Shown in pieces: positions 11,946 to 22,539 of a DNA stretch of 64,000 nucleotides. Source of the DNA: Hermodice carunculata. Lineage: Eukaryota > Annelida > Polychaeta > Eunicida > Amphinomidae. Under the pieces are notes generated by a model. That model did not search any database. It saw only the letters and a list, made by a program, of their open reading frames with translations, and was not told the origin of the DNA. The stretch is taken from the NCBI GenBank assembly GCA_964020975.1, contig OZ026630.1, positions 23,714,739 through 23,778,738 on the forward strand. Reading direction: 5' to 3'. The stretch's first letter is position 1. Each line of letters opens with the position of its first letter. The position numbers and the translations under genes were made by a program.

Positions 11946-12262
11946 GATTTCCCCGTTTTTTGACTTGTACAAAACAGTCATTCAGATTGTTCTGAAATTT
12001 CCGGGAAACATAGCTTGTGGGAGGATTAATCAAAACTGCTTACTGGGTAGTGATACTTTTAATCCCTGATTTTTAATGAACTTTTCAATGTGGGTACCTG
12101 TCGGCTTATGCGTGCATTCCCATTGATCACCATGCAAGTCAATGGGGGTTGCGGTGGCAACTCACATTTTTTTAGTTCCTCTCCAAAATCCTGATCCCAC
12201 ATACTACAGTGGGACGTCTAGATCAGCTGAGGATGGGCTGTTCACACAGTCCTCTTGTTTTC
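11946..12262 (+). repeat. Fragment of the 515-bp-unit dispersed repeat
   Basis: Clauses such as CAGTCATTCAGATTG, GATTTTTAATGAAC, CACCATGCAAGTCAATGG and the ending CAGCTGAGGATGGGCTGTTC match units of the large repeat at 58370-60510 in the same order. A second decayed ending (GGATGGACTGTTCAGACAGC) lies near 12412-12435. Non-coding. Confidence 0.7.
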
Positions 12263-12264
12263 TT

Positions 12265-12854
12265 TTTCTTTTTTTTGGGGAAATCTCAGGTGATTTCTTC
12301 TTTATTTAAGCCGTTTGGCCAATAAGTCTGAAATTACACACAAATGGTTCTGGGTACTGGTGGAACAAGGTGGGACTTATTTTTTGTTTTAAAGTATCAA
12401 AGTCTGCTAAGGATGGACTGTTCAGACAGCATTAGGACCCCCAGGAATCAAGAGCAGGGATGGGAATTGGCTGCTAATTTTTAGAGTTTTTTTTTGTGTC
12501 AATGTACTAATACTTTTCTTTGTTAGACATTTAAATTTCAGTGTTTTCTGACTCATTGCAGAGATTTTGCACAAAAAAAGCTTTCTAATCCCTGAAAAAA
12601 AATCATGGCATTACAGCCTTTTACAACAAATGGTCCTTAATGTGTGGAGACTGTGTGTATGTGATATGGCTTTGTGCACTCCTTTTATTTCACCATGGAA
12701 TGAGCAGGCCTTGAACCTGTACATCTTTGGCAACATTTGTCAGATACAAAAAGTGAATGGCAACTTGGTGTGGGAGTAGGCATGACAGATGATCAAACTG
12801 GAGACCTTTACAGACTGTACACATGAAACGTAACACACAGAGGACAGATAACGT
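12265..12854. other. No gene seen
   Basis: Apart from the decayed repeat ending near 12412-12435, I see nothing supported. A 70-codon open frame at 12567-12779 has no recognisable domain. Confidence 0.4.
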
Positions 12855-13640
12855 TGAACTGAAATGTGCTATGAAGGGAACTGGGACTGAAATATGCTAT
12901 GAAGGGAACTGGGACTGAAATATGCTATGAAGGGAACTGGGACTGAAATATGCTATGAAGGGAACTGGGACTGAAATATGCTATGAAGGGAACTGGGACT
13001 GAAATATGCTTTGAAGGGAATGGGACTGAAATATAATTTCAAGGGAATAGGACTGAAATATAATTTGAAGGGAATTGGGACTGAAATATGTTTTGAAGGG
13101 AACTGGGACTGAAATATGTTTTGAAGGGAACTGGGACTGAAATATGTTTTGAAGGGAACTGGGACTGAAATATAATTTGAAGGGAATGGGACTGAAATAT
13201 AATTTGAAGGGAATGGGACTGAAATATAATTTGAAGGGAATGGGAATGAAATATAATTTGAAGGGAATGGGACTGAAATATAATTTCAAGGGAATAGGAC
13301 TGAAATATAATTTGAAGGGAATGGGACTGAAATATAATTTGAAGGGAACTGGGACTGAAATATGTTTTGAAGGAAACTGGGACTGAAATTTGCTTTGAAG
13401 GGAATGGGACTGAAATATAATTTGAAGGGAACTGGGACTGAAATATAATTTGAAGGGAATGGGACTGAAATATAATTTGAATGGAATAGGACTGAATTAT
13501 GCTTTGAAGGGAATGGGACTGAAATATAATTTGAAGGGAATGGGACTGAAATGTGCTTTGAAGGGAATGGGACTGAAATATAATTTGAAGGGAATGGGAC
13601 TGAAATGTGCTATGAAGGGAACTGAGACTGGTTTCCTTTA
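12855..13640. repeat. 26-28-bp tandem array, about 29 copies, two unit types
   Basis: Units follow the pattern GAAGGGAA(C)TGGGACTGAAATAT plus a variable end. A 28-bp type ending GCTAT dominates the left edge, a 27-bp type ending AATTT dominates the centre and right, and types ending GTTTT and GCTTT are interspersed. The minus-strand frame at 13039-13782 (247 codons of repeating FQSHSLQII) is a repeat artefact: a 27-bp period keeps one frame open. The 1-bp difference between unit types swaps frames, which explains several overlapping open frames. Confidence 0.97.
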
Positions 13641-13842
13641 TGTTGGTTGAGCCCTTGAAGGTGAGTGCAGGGGGAGGTTTTACCAAATTGCACAAAGTCT
13701 GCTTTAACCCTTTAAGTGGCAAGTTGTGGACAGAATGAACAGCTTTCCTTGGCATGCATTGGGTGTAATGCAACCAAAGCACACAGAGGAAAGCTGTTGA
13801 CCCAGATCATTATATTATCTGAAAATACAGGCATGCCAGCAC

Positions 13843-14081
13843 TTAACTCATTCCACCCTGATAGAAGACTGAGTCAACAGCTTTCCTTGGCGCGCTCTGG
13901 GCGCAATGCGCCCAGAGCGCGCCAAGGAAAGCTGTTGACCATGGGCATATAATTTGGAATGATCTTCCATGCAAGTTTCATCCAAAATATTGAAAAATAA
14001 TCCCTAAATTAGTAAAATACAATTAGCAGACGACATTTAGATATTAGCGGGAAAAAGCGTCATCAGGGTGGAATGAGTTAA
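13843..14081 (+). mobile_element. TTAA hairpin MITE, copy E, inserted in D
   Basis: The terminal repeats are perfect: TTAACTCATTCCACCCTGAT at 13843 and its complement ending at 14081. The inner hairpin at about 13871-13938 is almost perfect, with arms starting GTCAACAGCTTTCCTTGGCG around an inverted CTCTGGGCGCAATGCGCCCAGAG. Near-perfect symmetry makes this one of the youngest copies. The 239-bp length matches its relatives. Non-coding. Confidence 0.92.
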
Positions 14082-14144
14082 ATAAAAGGTGTTTCACAAG
14101 GAATAGGAGACTAGTGGCTGTATCATAATTGACAGCAGTTCATT

Positions 14145-14374
14145 TTAACTCTTTGAGTGCCAATCACGACTAAAGTAGATTTTTTTATGTCAAACTGGTG
14201 TGAATTATCATTAGGATCACAGATTTCTATTCCTCATAAAAAGACCTTTCATTCAAGCATCAGCATGCCTATAGCTCCAGAGAGAATATCCTAGGTCAAC
14301 AGCTTTTCTCGGCACACATTGAGCGCCGAGATTAGCTGTTGACTCAGTCCAAAATTTGGCAGTGAAAGAGTTAA
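14145..14374 (+). mobile_element. TTAA hairpin MITE, copy F
   Basis: The ends are TTAACTCTTTGAGTGCCAA and TTGGCAGTGAAAGAGTTAA. The hairpin at about 14296-14344 uses AACAGCTTTTCTCGGC and GCCGAGATTAGCTGTT. The left half carries CATTCAAGCATCAGCATGCC, the conserved flank that links this copy to A, D, H and J. 230 bp, non-coding. Confidence 0.88.
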
Positions 14375-14455
14375 TTAGTTTGACTTGAGTTGCAGTTGGC
14401 ATTGAAAGAATTAATCCATCTTGATGGGAAAAGGTCCATACAGAGTAAACAGGTA

Positions 14456-14632
14456 CAGTGGTCCCTGTCTTGAGAGGCCACTCCAATGAGAGACCACCCA
14501 TCTTGAAAGAGCATCTTTTCAGAATACTTTGCTTAATACTTTTCATCTTATTTGTACCATCTGTGACAGACCACATGTCTTGAGAGATCATGGGTCATTC
14601 CCAGGGATGGCCTTTCAATGTGGGTTTCACTG
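14456..14632 (+). mobile_element. TA-target MITE, GAGAGACC subtype
   Basis: It is bounded by TA, with ends CAGTGGTCCCTGTCTTGAGA and GGGTTTCACTG. Internal GAGAGACCACC and CTTGAGAGATCA inverted motifs are shared with the better copy at 47045-47225. TA target and CAGTG ends fit the Tc1/mariner/pogo superfamily. 177 bp, non-coding. Confidence 0.8.
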
Positions 14633-14756
14633 TACATACACTGGGAAATTGATAATATGGTGGGCCATATGTCAGCATGTTTGAAACACTAGAGCGAATG
14701 ACAGGTGCTTTATTTTACAGAAGGTAACACAATGGCAGTTAATTTCATATATTAAA

Positions 14757-14993
14757 TTAAAGCTTGTGACACTTTCTTGGTCAAATAAGATGAGTCAGTA
14801 GCTTTCTGGGGCCTGGGCAGGGCATATTCTACACTGATGAAAGCTATTGACTGTGGGCATACCAGCATGAAAGGTCTCTCCAACAATTCTCAGCAAAAGG
14901 GTTTTTTATTGGCATGAAATCATACAAGCAGATGACAATTTACCTCTGAGCGCATGTGGGCGATTTGGGCAGGAAAAGGTTAAATACCTGGTC
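14757..14993 (+). mobile_element. TTAA hairpin MITE, copy G, degraded
   Basis: Its decayed hairpin reads GAGTCAGTAGCTTTC... and ...GAAAGCTATTGACTG, followed by GGGCATACCAGCATGAAAGG (the conserved flank). It ends GGAAAAGGTTAA at 14993. The left end is probably the TTAA at 14757. Confidence 0.7.
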
Positions 14994-17215
14994 CATGGAT
15001 CAGAAGTGGCCATGAGAGTGAAGTTGCTGGGTACACATGTAGAAGTACAAGCACCTGTTAACAGGATAAAAGGAGGAAGAGCAGCACCTGTGAGGCTCCC
15101 ATAGACACGTGGGGCTGCCCAGTTGTCTGTCAGAATGTCCATACAGAGAGGTGGAGTCCAAGCTTTAATTGTTAATTCAATAGTATGAATGACTAAAGGC
15201 CCCAGCCTTTAGTTGGCCTGGACCTCTGGCCCAGGGATAGTGGGTACTCATGTGTTTACTTTGAACTTGTGTATTGTGGTCCACATACCTTGCATTGATG
15301 TGGGGGAATGTACTCTAATGTTGTGGATCTTTTCCCGGAACCAAGATAACTGGGTCAAGGACTGTAATAACCTGTGTGTGGGTTGCTGCTTGTATTAATG
15401 GCCCAGTCTGGGGAAATGACCAAACATGTTCGCTTTTCTGGGGATCCTATGAAGAACCACATTGCGTCGGGTACGTGTATTTTGTCACTGTTTACCTTTT
15501 ATGCCCTGTCAGTGTTTTTGTCTGCTCTACTTTTAAGGCAAATGCTTGTTTCCAGGGATATACCTGTATTCTTTTGCTTGTCCCATTTGTGTACATGTAG
15601 TAAGTGTTTGCACTTGAATTTGCATATGTATGCCCCAGGTGTGTTACACATATACACTAAGGCAACAGCATGGACACACATCTAGAACTGTTTGAGTACC
15701 ACTTCTAACAGTATTACAATGTAGTAGTTATGATTTATGATGTTTGTATGGTCAGTGATATATATTTGTACTTCAAACTGAAGCGCTTTACAGATTTAAT
15801 TCCCTTGGGTGTACAGATTTATTTCCTTGTTTAAAATGGGCAGCTTGGCAACAAAAGTGTAAGAGAGTAAACTTTGTGTGGAGCAATTGTCAGGAGTACA
15901 CTGCCGTAATGTTAATCAGGCTAATACGATATTGGGGCCATCTGCCATGTGCTTCTAATATGCTATTCCCACTGTGACCATGCATGTATCATTGCATCAG
16001 TATTGAAGCAGATACCACTATAAATATACATGTACTGAGGGGACCATACAGTATTTACAACCTGCTAAAGTAGGGCATGTATGATTTTAGCCCCTGCTGG
16101 GCAGAAATTAGTATTGACAAAAAGTCAAAACACCCTTCAGTCAGGAGGTGATTAAACTTTTTTCAGGAGTGGTTGAACATTTTTAAGACCTACGAGGTGT
16201 CTATGAAGGACAGGAAAGAGAAGACCAGGATAAACATGATGTCAGAAAGTAAGGACAGTGGTAGGACTGAGGGTGGCTGTAGTTAATTGTAGTGAGATTC
16301 TGTTGACAACTTTTTCGGGAAATGCTTTGCCTTTTTAATACCTAAAGGAATGCATTGGTAATCTTGATTGGTAATCTTGTTTAGTAGGACAGATGACCAA
16401 CAGTTTGTGAAGAGTGGATTGTTTCTATCCTCTTTGTACAGCAGATGTTAGTCATCCAATTACATATTACCTGAAATGTTGAAAACATTATCTATCCCCC
16501 CTCCCTCCTTCCCCCCCCCCCCCCCGAAGTGAGGTGTTGCATGAAGAGATGATGCCCCCCTCCCCCAAAGGCTAATGAAGGGCTGTTCTGTTAAGGTTCC
16601 AGCATGTTGGATGCAGGAAGCTAAGTGCATGGATATACACCGTAATATAGAAAACCTGTGTTCCTTAAGGTATACAATTGTGTCCTTAAATAAGAAAAAA
16701 AGCAAAACAAATGCAATTATGTGGATTTTATTTTTTTAAATATGTTTGAAAAAAGGAAGCATTGTTTGGTTTGTATCATAGCAAGTAAGATAAAACAGTA
16801 CCAGTTTTATGTAAATATCCTCATATGTTTTCCCAAAATATGTGTATACATAACACATGCCAGCACCACTCTGTCTATGTAAAAGCATATGTTCTGGCAG
16901 AACAGGTTCACAATACAATGATATTGGGCATCTATTGAAGAGCAACAATCACACATGGAACACACCTGTCCACCCAGCCTTTTACATATATCATCACATT
17001 GACCTGTATATCACCTGGAGCAGTGTGTGGAATGCAGCAATTTCCATTATGGTTTGCATCTGGCTATCGTGTGGCAGGTATGCCTGCCTTATGGGTTATA
17101 TATCCAAGAAGACTGGGTGCATGTCTCACAATTGTGGTAGCTTTTCCAGAAAGTGCCATTTCAGCAGTGCAATATTATGCTGGGCTTCATAATTGTCTGC
17201 GTTGATTGATTCTCA
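14994..17215. other. No gene seen
   Basis: About 2.2 kb without a supported gene. Overlapping frames at 15213-15685 and 16857-17205 lack domain signatures. A poly-C run of about 15 lies near 16511-16526. No terminal-repeat element was found. Confidence 0.4.
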
Positions 17216-17265
17216 GAATTTGATAACAGTGGAATTGTGGGGTAAGACAGGCAAGTTGAGAGCAG

Positions 17266-18092
17266 ATGGAGAGCAGCAGAATGGATCTATGGGAATTTCC
17301 TGGGAATGATATTGGCACAGTGGCAACCGGGAAAGCTGGTCATGACCCTCACAAAAGGGGATTGTTGGAAGCAATTGAGGAACTGAAATGCAGACAAAAA
17401 GATGTCTTATACATACTGGAAAAAAGAATTGATAAAGTGTTGCTGAAATTAGATGACAAACTGGCTTTGGATGAGTCGTATATAGAAGCTTTAGAAAGAA
17501 AATGTGAGCTGGAGAAGGAAAAGAAAGAACTACTAGAAGTGATGAAATTGTCAAGGAGACTAGATAGTTTTGGGCTGGAATTTCAATATCAAGTTGATAG
17601 AAATGAGCTGAGCTGGTCAAAAAGAAAGGAAAGATTGACTGATGTCAAACTTGAGAAAAAAAGTGAGACCAGTGATGGCAAAGTTTTGCATGACGGCACT
17701 CGCCAAAGGGTGAACAAGATGGCGCTGCCCAATGAGAAAACAAGCTTTGAGGGTCCAGCCAATAAGCAGGCAGTAACTTTTAATTTGGCCAATGAAAGGG
17801 CACTTATGATTGACGTGACTAATGAGAGGAAAACTGTATTGGATGCAACCAATAAGATGACAGCCAAGACAAACTCCAACAGACAAAGGACCAATGAAAT
17901 CGAGTTGACTGTTGAGAGGAGAATGCTCAAGTCAGAGTTACAACAGAAACGTAGCACCAAGTACAGAATGACAGATGTGGTGGAGGCCAGAATAGACAAG
18001 TTGTCACGAGATCTGATGTTAATGTTTGAAATTTCTGAGTTGAAGGACCTCCGAGATCACATTGATGGCAAAATTACTGCATTAGAAAGCAA
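17266..18092 (+). CDS. Candidate exon of an unknown coiled-coil protein with a ten-residue repeat
   Basis: I do not recognise this protein. An uninterrupted frame runs from an ATG at 17266 (in-frame stop just upstream at 17257, so this is the first available start; G at +4). A plausible exon end is at 18092, where AA is followed by GTTAGT. If no splice occurs there the frame runs on to 18144. Residues 31-130 are strongly charged and helix-like (EELKCRQKDVLYILEKRIDK, LERKCELEKEKKELL), as in coiled coils. Residues about 154-223 hold seven degenerate ten-residue repeats with a central N-E/K-R (PNEKTSFEG, ANERALMID, TNERKTVLD, TNKMTAKTN). The last part (VEARIDKLSRDLML to DHIDGKITALESK) is again helical. 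No signal peptide; the hydrophobic tail after 18092 looks like translated intron. The composition, unlike the tandem-array frames, looks genuinely coding. Expression and other exons are unknown. Confidence 0.55.
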
Positions 18093-18307
18093 GTTAGTGG
18101 TTTTTCAGTTTCTTTTTTATTTTATTATTATTTTTTGCACTTAAAATTGGATAAATCATTTATGCATGCTTGGAGTTTAAGATCACAGAATGGAAATTTG
18201 CCAATATGGGTCATGCATTTTAAGTTCTTGTCAAGTCATGGATTTTAATCTTGTCTTTCCGTGCAGAAAAATTGTAATCACATTGTATTTCCAATTCAAC
18301 ATTTGCC

Positions 18308-18780
18308 ATAGTGTCTGCCCACATATACAGACAACTCACACAGAGAGTATAGTGTCTGCCCATATATACAGACAACTCACACAGAGAGTATAGTGTCTGT
18401 CCACATATACAGACAACCCACAGAGTATAGTGTCTGCCCACATATACAGACAACCCACAGAGAGTATAGTGTCTGCCCACATATACAGACAAGCCACAGA
18501 GTATAGTGTCTGCCCACTTATATTGATAAGCCACGCAGAAAGTATAATGTCTCTACATATACAGACAACCTATAGAGAGTATAGTGTGTGCCCTCATATA
18601 CAGACAAGCCACATACATTATAGTGTCTGCCCACTTACACTGACAAGCCACTCAGAAAGCATAGTGTCTGCCCACATATACAGACAACCTACAGAGTATA
18701 GTCTACCCATCTGTACTGACAAGCCACACAGAAAGTATAGTATTTGCCCACATATACAGACAAGCCACACAGACAGTATC
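18308..18780. repeat. 37-41-bp tandem array, about 12 copies
   Basis: Units contain GTGTCTGCCCACATATACAG followed by ACAA(C/G)CCACA(CA)GAGAGTATA. Length variation comes from a variable CACACAGAGAG part. Each unit carries a small inverted motif, GTCTG...CAGAC, on either side of CCCACATATA. Frames on both strands here are artefacts. Confidence 0.95.
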
Positions 18781-18878
18781 AAGACCTGAGCCTGTCATTG
18801 TGGAAAGACTAGTACACAAGATATATTGATCACTGGATTTTACCATAGATATTTAATAATATTGCATTAAACAGTGAT

Positions 18879-18880
<2 letters not shown>

Positions 18881-18950
<70 letters not shown>
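18881..18950. repeat. AT dinucleotide microsatellite, 35 units
   Basis: About 70 bases of pure AT repeat followed by GCATACCTATATGTATATAG. Confidence 0.98.
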
Positions 18951-18953
<3 letters not shown>

Positions 18954-19438
18954 TACCTATATGTATATAGGTATTTCTGATGCAGTGGTTAAAAGTTACT
19001 GTGGAACTGTAAGTATTGATCATATAGTACGCCATACAGTCAAGATATGAACACAAAGAAGGCATGAGTTGTTTGAAATGTGATCAAGGCGCTGACAGAT
19101 CTAGATGAGCAGGCAGATGGTTTGACAATCTCATCCAGGATTTTGTGAAAGATAAACTGGCCCTGGAAATCAGAACTGCTATCCAGTTAGGTTAGGAGCT
19201 GCTCAGTGTCACATTGTAAGGCTAATGAAAGCACATGATTTGATGACAGATCAGGGAGCGTATGATTGCAGAAGCTCTCAGATAATAAAATCATTCTCTA
19301 CAAATTAGCATCATTGGTCCTCTAAGTAGAAATCTTGGTAATAAGAACATATTGATATGCAACATGAAAAGTGCCTAAAAAAATTGAGTTTGTGGAAGTT
19401 TTCTTGTTACTTGACACACAATGGGAACCATCACACAC

Positions 19439-19508
19439 AGGTGTCACCACACATAGGTGTCCCCACACATAGGTGTCACCACACACAGGTGTCCCCACAC
19501 ATAGGTGT
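19439..19508. repeat. 16-bp tandem repeat with 32-bp alternation
   Basis: Four full units of AGGTGTCNCCACACAT. The seventh and eighth bases alternate between AC and CC from unit to unit, so the true duplication unit is probably 32 bp. Confidence 0.9.
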
Positions 19509-19509
19509 T

Positions 19510-21570
19510 ATCAATATTGCAGTCTTCCTTCAGCTCATTGTGATCCCATATGGTCACCAGGCACTCTATTGTCACAGTTACGTAATTGTCATTGTGCACT
19601 AATTAAGTTCATTTATATCCCATGTGTCTGCGACAAACCACACATGTATGTCTTCCTTATTTTATCAGAAAGTTATCTAGCTTTGATCTTTCCATTTGAT
19701 AATTTACATGCTTAAAAAGTATTAAAACTTTGATGGATCCTATCGAGGGAGGACATCCCCACTTAAGTCAAACCACTCACTTCTGGAAAGCAGTCATGTC
19801 TGAAGCTACCGTTACAAAGTTGTTTTATACTGCTGAGGGTCACCTGCCAAAATTGTGAGTATAAGTGTGGCAAGAACCTAACAAACACACCCATGTGTAT
19901 GGTACTTTGCTTCAACCTTTCAAACAGACAAATTGTGGAAAATGGATATTTATTGACATATCAACTGGCAATGCAATGAAGAGTGCCTATAGTTGTAAAC
20001 CAGGTCTGCTTCACCTTTCCTTTTTCTTTTTTTAGTTTTTTTGAGACACAGACATTTTTCCACATAACATCAGAGTGTATCAAAGAGGCGTTTCTGCTTC
20101 ATAAGCCATCTTAAGTTATGGTTAGAGAAATCAGATTGTCTTGCTTCTTAAAAATTGCTGGGTAGACAGATTTTATCTTTAAACCTTCCTATTGAATTCA
20201 ATTTAAAGTATGCAAATGTGATTTATGCAGCACATTAGAAGTCTGGGATAGGTCAGGAGCTCACTTGGGGGCTGATTAAGGTAACATCTGTTGCAAGCAA
20301 TAAGTTTCAGTTCAAAGCAACTGTGCGTTTGAGGTATGTTTCTCATTGAAGTTTTGTAACTATAAACATGACTGAAACTTATGACGAGCACAAACAGTGC
20401 CGTAGTGTTGCAGTGTAGCCAGTACAAAGGTATAACCATTTATTGATTCCTGACTGTCCAGTATTATAAGACTTAATTGTAAATTCTAATTCATTAGCAG
20501 TACGAGGTTTTAGCAATTGGAGCAGACTGCTCACATTAACAGGATTATAATTAACCCTTTCTTGGTCAAGACTGGTCAAAAGTGTTTGGATTTTGGGGGT
20601 GTTTCAGTGGACAACCCACGCCCTCCACCCTGCCCCCAAGCTAAAGCATATTTAGGCATACTTAAGAGCGAAAATGCTGTAAAATGAGGTAATGAAGTGA
20701 CACGTATGCAACTAACAATTCTTTTTTGTCACAAAAATTGCACATATTTGAATGTGGCTTGTCGTATTCAGTAGAGTGTAAGCTATGTTATGCCATAACC
20801 AGGACTACATGTACTAATTTGTCCTTTATGCTAATCAAGTTTATTGTTGAGTTTTTTTGAAAATTATGTGGCACATGTACACATGGTTTACTGTGCTGAT
20901 GACTGCATTGACACCACTAGACCATCATTAATAGATTGTCACAATTGTCCATTAGTATTGCACAGCGGAATGTAATCTATTAGAATGGATTGATCTTGTG
21001 ATGATAATAATTAATGTAGTGGGTCCTGGGTCATTGGTGTGCATCTAGCCATTGACTGTACGAATATTGATCTGTATCAGACAGGACTGAAACTAAAAAC
21101 GTAACGAAATTCAAATATGTCACACCATATATCCAGCCTGCTTGAAGGAATAAAATGGATTATACTTGTATCAAAATTGATATCGAAAAACTTTGTGTTT
21201 CATGATACCTTGTGTGGAGCTTTAAAAATGAATATGACAGTAAGTCTAGGAATTACTTAAAATGCCACTAATGTTTAAAAAAAAAAACACAAAGAAAGAA
21301 AGAAACAAACAAACAAATAAAAATCTGTTCTTCCCAAAAGTGCCAGGGCATTGATCTACATACAATGTTAAGTCTCTGCCAGCTGGGCACAAGATCATCA
21401 CCAAACTTCGGGCTTTTCCTGTTGTAGGTTTAATAGTATGAAATGTTGCAGCAGTGAGAAGTAAAATGGGTTGCTTGATCACTGCAGTCAATCAACTAGA
21501 AATATTTTGTTTTCTCTTCACTACAGTCAAACATTCCATGCAAAAAAATATCCACATTTAACATTTACAG
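19510..21570. other. No gene seen; possible MITE end at 20551
   Basis: About 2 kb lacking supported genes. TTAACCCTTTCTTGGTCAAG at about 20551 resembles the termini of the TTAA MITEs, but I found no matching partner end. A short A-rich stretch with AAAC/AAAG repeats lies at 21277-21322. Confidence 0.4.
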
Positions 21571-21713
21571 CACTGAATTTCCTAGTTAAAATGACCTAGC
21601 ACTGAGTTTCCTACTTAAAATGACCTAGCACTGAGTTCCCTAGTTAAAATGACCTAGCACTGAGTTTTCTAGTTAAAATGACCTAGCACCGCGTTTCCTA
21701 GTTAAAATGACCT
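21571..21713. repeat. 29-bp tandem repeat, 5 copies
   Basis: Five units of CACTGAGTTTCCTAGTTAAA ATGACCTAG with one to three differences each. Confidence 0.95.
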
Positions 21714-22539
21714 CTAAATGAATACAACGGTGATTATAACTTCAGTCAGTCAAATATTGACACCTCAGGTTACATAAATCCTAAGTATATTGTAAAATCT
21801 AAGCATACAACACTATGACTTTTCAAACTGAGTACTGTGACCTTCAATTTAAAGTTGGTCAGGCCAAATTCAGAAATTTTGGAAATTTTAGGCAAATTTC
21901 TGTATATTAACATAGTTTTAGTGATACTTCTGATCTAAATGTTGGTCTGACCATCGGACCCCTAGGCTACTGTCCTGAATTACTCAGACAGTAATCTGCA
22001 AAACAGTTTCAGTAGCACTTGCCTGTGACAAGTTAATATCACATATCAAGCTTTTCTTATTGTTATGCCATGTATTAGAGTATTGTAAATAATAAGTGGG
22101 TAAGGAAACATGTAAAATTGGTTGTTCAATACTTCAGCCAGTCAACTAAACACAATTTGTAGTGTCTCTGCTTCAACTGAGTAATTCATGGAAAATAAAA
22201 CATATAACCTAATCATGTTAAATTATTACAGCACCTTCTCATAAATAGTTCACTTCGCAAACACAATTAAAGGTCCTATTGATTGACCTTGTTCAAATTT
22301 GATACATGGGTGACTCATGGGTTGTTCTCACCATACAGTGCGATTAAAAAAAAATGGATGTGAAAATAATACTTTTATTCACATTTTTATTTTTAAAAAC
22401 TCACTGCGCCTTCAATCGTCGCTTTCCGTTCATTTCCCACGCCCACAAGGCGCGAAAGGCTTGTGACATCACAAACGCAACACTGCTGGCTGACAGGGAA
22501 GACTGACCATGCTAGCAAGCCATGGCTGTCAAGTGTCCC
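21714..22539. other. No gene seen
   Basis: Unremarkable AT-rich DNA. A locally more CG-containing stretch lies at 22405-22500. No family signature was seen. Confidence 0.4.

Larger units (their letters stand above)
13704..14414. mobile_element. TTAA hairpin MITE, copy D, hosting two others
   Basis: Copy D begins TTAACCCTTTAAGTGGC at 13704, has its hairpin at about 13740-13800, and is interrupted after 13842 by element E (13843-14081). It resumes with AAAGGTGTTTCACAAGG, a block found beside the hairpin in other copies. It is apparently interrupted again by element F (14145-14374). A terminus-like sequence TTGGCATTGAAAGAATTAA at 14396-14414 may be its right end. The first interruption is clear; the second and the outer right end are inference. 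Confidence 0.65.

Noticed and set aside
13039-13782. 247-codon minus-strand frame
   Set aside because: It is the 27-bp array read in the one frame that the period keeps open.
17213-17999. Minus-strand frames opposite the coiled-coil ORF
   Set aside because: Hydrophobic shadow frames of the plus-strand frame at 17266; the plus frame has the repeat structure and the more natural composition.
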